Assembly: GCA_963780345.1 (NCBI GenBank)
Contig: CAWABU010000011.1
Coordinates: 62,001 to 126,000, forward strand
Origin: PALSA-693 sp963780345
GTDB taxonomy: Bacteria > Actinomycetota > Acidimicrobiia > Acidimicrobiales > Palsa-688
Reading direction: 5' to 3'
DNA length: 64,000 nt
Position numbers and translations under genes: made by a program. Every line of letters begins with the position of its first letter. The first letter of the stretch is position 1. Positions 61,577 to 64,000 of this stretch are shown piece by piece. Under the pieces are notes generated by a model that did not search any database, had not been told where the DNA came from, and saw only the letters and a program-made list of their open reading frames with translations.

Positions 61577-62860
61577 GTGACGGGAGATTTCGGCGGGGAC
61601 CGGGCCGCTCGGGCGCTCGAGCCCAGCGACGGGGCGCTGACCGGCCTGCGTATCTGTGACTTCTCGGGAGTGCTGGCGGGAGCGGGCGCAACGAAGTTCC
61701 TCGCCGCTTTCGGAGCCCAGGTCATCCGGGTCGAGGACCCTGTCCGCAAGGGCGGCTGGGACATCTTGCGGGGTGCCCCGCCGTTCAAGGACGACCGCCG
61801 GGGGATCGAATTCGGGTCGGGGTTCAACAACCACAACGTGGGCAAACTCGGGATCACTCTCAACCTCAAGACCGAGGAGGGCAAAGAGCTCCTGCGCCGG
61901 CTGATCGCGGTGTCAGACGTGGTCACGGAAAACTTCGCCGCGGGGGTTCTCGCCAACCTGGGGTTCAGCTACGAAGCCATGACCGAAATCCGGCCCGACA
62001 TCATCTATGTCTCCAACTGCGGTTTCGGCCACACCGGTCCGTACCGCCGGTTCAAGACCTGGGGCCCGATCGTCCAGGCCGTCTCGGGCTTGACCTTCAC
62101 TTCCGGCCTCCGGGATCAGCCCCCCGCGGGATGGGGCTATTCGTACATGGATCACACGGGTGCCTATTACATGGCTATCGCCATCCTGGCCGGCCTGTGG
62201 CATCGTCGGCGTACGGGCGAAGGGCAGTGGATCGATCTGGCCTGCACCGAGGCCGCGGCTGCTTTGACAGGTCCCGCCATTCTGGACTGGGCGGTCAACG
62301 GGCGATCCCTGCGCCGTCCGGCCATGCCCGACAGCAACCGCAACGAGTGGCCGCCGATGGCACCACACGGGATCTACGCCACGTCGGGGGAGGACAACTG
62401 GGTGGCCATTTCGTGTCGCGGCGACCAGGAGTGGAAGGCCGTCGCTTCGGTCATCGACGAGCCATGGGCCGCCGATCCCGGCTACGCGACCCTGGCCGGC
62501 CGTTTGGAGCGGGAAGACGCCCTCGACGCCGGCATTGATCGGTGGACCCGGACCCAGGACCGTTTTGACCTCGCCGCCCGGCTCCAGCTCCTCGGCGTTC
62601 CGGCCGCGGCGGTGACCCGGCCCCCCGAGCGCATCGATCAGGATCCCGACGTCGCGGCGTGGGGCCTCTGGCCGACGGTAGAGCATCCGGCTATGGGCGA
62701 GGTGCGGGTGGACGGACTTCCCATCCACCTGTCCGAGACGGATTGGGATATCCGCCAGGGCGCCCCACTGCTGGGGGAGCACAACGAGGTGGTGTTGACC
62801 CGCCTTCTCGGCGTCGATCCCGCCGATCTGGATCGCCTGCGCGACGCGGAGGTGATCTGA
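61577..62860 (+). CDS. family III CoA-transferase (CaiB/BaiF type)
   Basis: GTG at 61577 after AAAGGAG; 427 residues. The family pattern is LRICDFSGVLAGAGATKFLA, FGAQVIRVEDP, GKLGITLNLKTEEGKELLRR, VSNCGFGHTGPYRRFKTWGP and QAVSGLTFTSG. It differs clearly from the transferase at 55078 and the one at 62860. Its TGA overlaps the next ATG by one base (TGATG), so the two transferases are co-translated and may form a heteromer, as known for some steroid-acid and aryl-succinate CoA-transferases. Confidence 0.9.
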   Translation: MTGDFGGDRAARALEPSDGALTGLRICDFSGVLAGAGATKFLAAFGAQVIRVEDPVRKGGWDILRGAPPFKDDRRGIEFGSGFNNHNVGKLGITLNLKTEEGKELLRRLIAVSDVVTENFAAGVLANLGFSYEAMTEIRPDIIYVSNCGFGHTGPYRRFKTWGPIVQAVSGLTFTSGLRDQPPAGWGYSYMDHTGAYYMAIAILAGLWHRRRTGEGQWIDLACTEAAAALTGPAILDWAVNGRSLRRPAMPDSNRNEWPPMAPHGIYATSGEDNWVAISCRGDQEWKAVASVIDEPWAADPGYATLAGRLEREDALDAGIDRWTRTQDRFDLAARLQLLGVPAAAVTRPPERIDQDPDVAAWGLWPTVEHPAMGEVRVDGLPIHLSETDWDIRQGAPLLGEHNEVVLTRLLGVDPADLDRLRDAEVI

Positions 62861-64000
62861 TGCCCGGTCCCCTCGACGGCATCCGGGTGGTTGAGCTTTC
62901 GAGCGAGTTCGGAGCCTACGCCGGCAAACTGCTCGGCGATCTGGGGGCGAGGGTGATTCTGGTCGAACCGCCGGACGGCGATACCACTCGTCAGTACCCG
63001 CCGTTCGTCCAGGACACGCCTGACGCCGAGCGCAGTCTCTGGTTCTGGCAGTACAACACCAACAAACTCGGCGTCACCCTGGATCTCGAGGTGATCGCCG
63101 AGCGCGACCGGTTGCTCCGGTTGCTCGATGACACCGATGTCTTTCTCGACGCGGAGCCTCCCGCCCGGATGGAAGGCCTCGGTCTGGACCACGACAGCCT
63201 GGCGCCCGGGCGGCCGGGTCTGGTCACGGTTTCCATCACCCCGTTCGGCCCCGACGGCGGGAGAGCTTCCCAACAGGTCACCGATCTCACGGTTCTGGCT
63301 GGCGGGGGTCCGGTGTGGTCGTGTGGTTACGACGACCATACCTTGCCTCCCGTACGGGGCGGAGGTGGTCAGGCGGGCCACATCGCCGCCCACTATGCGG
63401 TGATGGGTTTGATGGTCGCCCTGCTCGCCCGGGAGGGGCGGGGGAGGGGACAGCATGTCAGCGTCAACATGAACGCTGCCGCCAATGTGACCACCGAAGC
63501 CGCCACCTACGGGTGGTTGGCGGCGCAGAGTGTCGTGCAACGCCAGACCGGGCGTCATGCGGCCGAAGTCCTGACATTCCCGACGCAGGTGCAGTGCGCG
63601 GACGGAAGGTATTTCAACACCGGTTTCCCGCCTCGCCGCAAAGCGGAGTTCCTCGCCCTCATGGAGTGGATGCGGGAGCTGGGCGTGCTCGACGAGTTCC
63701 CCCTCGCGTCCCTTCTGGAGATGGGCGCCGAGCGCGCCGATATCTCGCAGGCCGAGCTGCGCGAGGATCCTCTGGCCGGCGAGATATTCCACGCCGGCCG
63801 TCAAGCCGTAACATTTCTCTCCGAGCGCATGTCCGCCTACGAGGTGTTCGTCGGCCTGCAGCAGCGTGGCATTCCTGTGGGTGTCATCTACTCGCCGGAA
63901 GAAGTCATGACCGATCCGCACTTCATCGATCGCGGTTTTCCTACGCCCCTGTATCACGAGGAGCTGGGTCGGGAGATCACCTACCCGGGGGCGCCGTACC
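62860..64000 (+). CDS. family III CoA-transferase (CaiB/BaiF type), cut by window edge
   Basis: The ATG at 62860 overlaps the previous stop; 380 codons are present and the frame is still open at 64000. It starts with GIRVVELSSEFGAYAGKLLG, DLGARVILVEPPDGDTTRQY and NTNKLGVTLDLEV, and later has GRGRGQHVSVNMNAAANVTT. The N-terminal part conforms to the family. The usual GFGxxG loop is replaced by SITPFGPDGGRASQQVTDLT, which still holds a candidate catalytic Asp in VTDLTVLA. It is probably a subunit partner of the transferase at 61577. Confidence 0.88.
   Translation, partial: MPGPLDGIRVVELSSEFGAYAGKLLGDLGARVILVEPPDGDTTRQYPPFVQDTPDAERSLWFWQYNTNKLGVTLDLEVIAERDRLLRLLDDTDVFLDAEPPARMEGLGLDHDSLAPGRPGLVTVSITPFGPDGGRASQQVTDLTVLAGGGPVWSCGYDDHTLPPVRGGGGQAGHIAAHYAVMGLMVALLAREGRGRGQHVSVNMNAAANVTTEAATYGWLAAQSVVQRQTGRHAAEVLTFPTQVQCADGRYFNTGFPPRRKAEFLALMEWMRELGVLDEFPLASLLEMGAERADISQAELREDPLAGEIFHAGRQAVTFLSERMSAYEVFVGLQQRGIPVGVIYSPEEVMTDPHFIDRGFPTPLYHEELGREITYPGAPY

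Noticed and set aside
1..64000. Looked for tRNA, rRNA, CRISPR arrays, intact insertion sequences and a prophage
   Set aside because: No cloverleaf ending, rRNA core, spaced repeats, transposase domain or phage gene was recognised on either strand by reading; a covariance-model search would settle the RNA genes.

Overview
The window is about 64 kb of high-GC DNA, very probably from an actinobacterium. Supporting signs are a PknG-type kinase operon with GlnH/GlnX-like partners, several F420-type LLM oxidoreductases, SARP/BTAD regulators, a class F sortase, an L,D-transpeptidase and many GTG starts with overlapping ATGA/GTGA stop-start junctions. The set of CoA-transferases, LLM oxidoreductases and SDRs would suit an environmental actinobacterium such as one of the Acidimicrobiia, but that assignment is an inference. 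No rRNA, tRNA, CRISPR array, intact insertion sequence or replication origin was seen.

Layout. 1-9.8 kb: a partial LLM oxidoreductase, an NTF2-like protein, a large SARP-type regulator, a MarR/VOC divergent pair, a second VOC protein, a secreted protein and a TetR regulator, separated by gene-poor stretches that hold decayed genes. 10.2-12.0 kb: a two-gene cassette of unrecognised proteins with lower GC than its surroundings. 12.4-17.9 kb: a sensor kinase next to a collapsed response regulator, and two phosphodiester-glycosidase paralogs flanking a small membrane protein and a ferredoxin remnant. 18-20.5 kb: a DUF3089 lipoprotein, a surface protein and a class F sortase. 20.5-26.9 kb: a broken ATPase gene, a hotdog thioesterase, a four-gene osmoprotectant-type ABC importer and an SDR. 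27-32 kb: a HTH protein, a UvrD-like helicase with HRDC domain and a cysteine desulfurase. 32.4-37.8 kb: a 1494-residue DUF11-repeat surface protein that ends exactly in LPVTG and overlaps the start of an L,D-transpeptidase gene.

37.8-48.6 kb, minus strand, is the most striking region: a seven-gene signalling operon in the order glnX-like membrane protein, glnH-like binding lipoprotein, coiled-coil protein, PknG-like kinase, PP2C phosphatase, VWA protein, and finally one protein that joins a SARP DNA-binding/BTAD module, an adenylate/guanylate cyclase domain, a STAND ATPase and a C-terminal FHA domain. In mycobacteria and corynebacteria PknG signals to a small FHA protein; here an FHA domain is attached to a transcription factor/cyclase. 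The reading is that amino-acid sensing outside the cell is wired to phosphorylation and then to transcription and possibly cyclic-nucleotide synthesis.

48.7-64 kb: an alpha/beta hydrolase, a DUF3052 remnant, an MFS efflux gene with a frameshift and its divergent TetR regulator, a MOSC protein, then a catabolic region (LLM oxidoreductases, three family III CoA-transferases, an acyl-CoA dehydrogenase, an SDR and a substrate-binding lipoprotein) that looks like uptake and CoA-dependent breakdown of an unidentified carboxylic acid. Single-base frameshifts interrupt three otherwise well-preserved genes (glnX-like, MFS, binding lipoprotein). Either the assembly carries indel errors or decay is recent. 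Several other genes are clearly real remnants.
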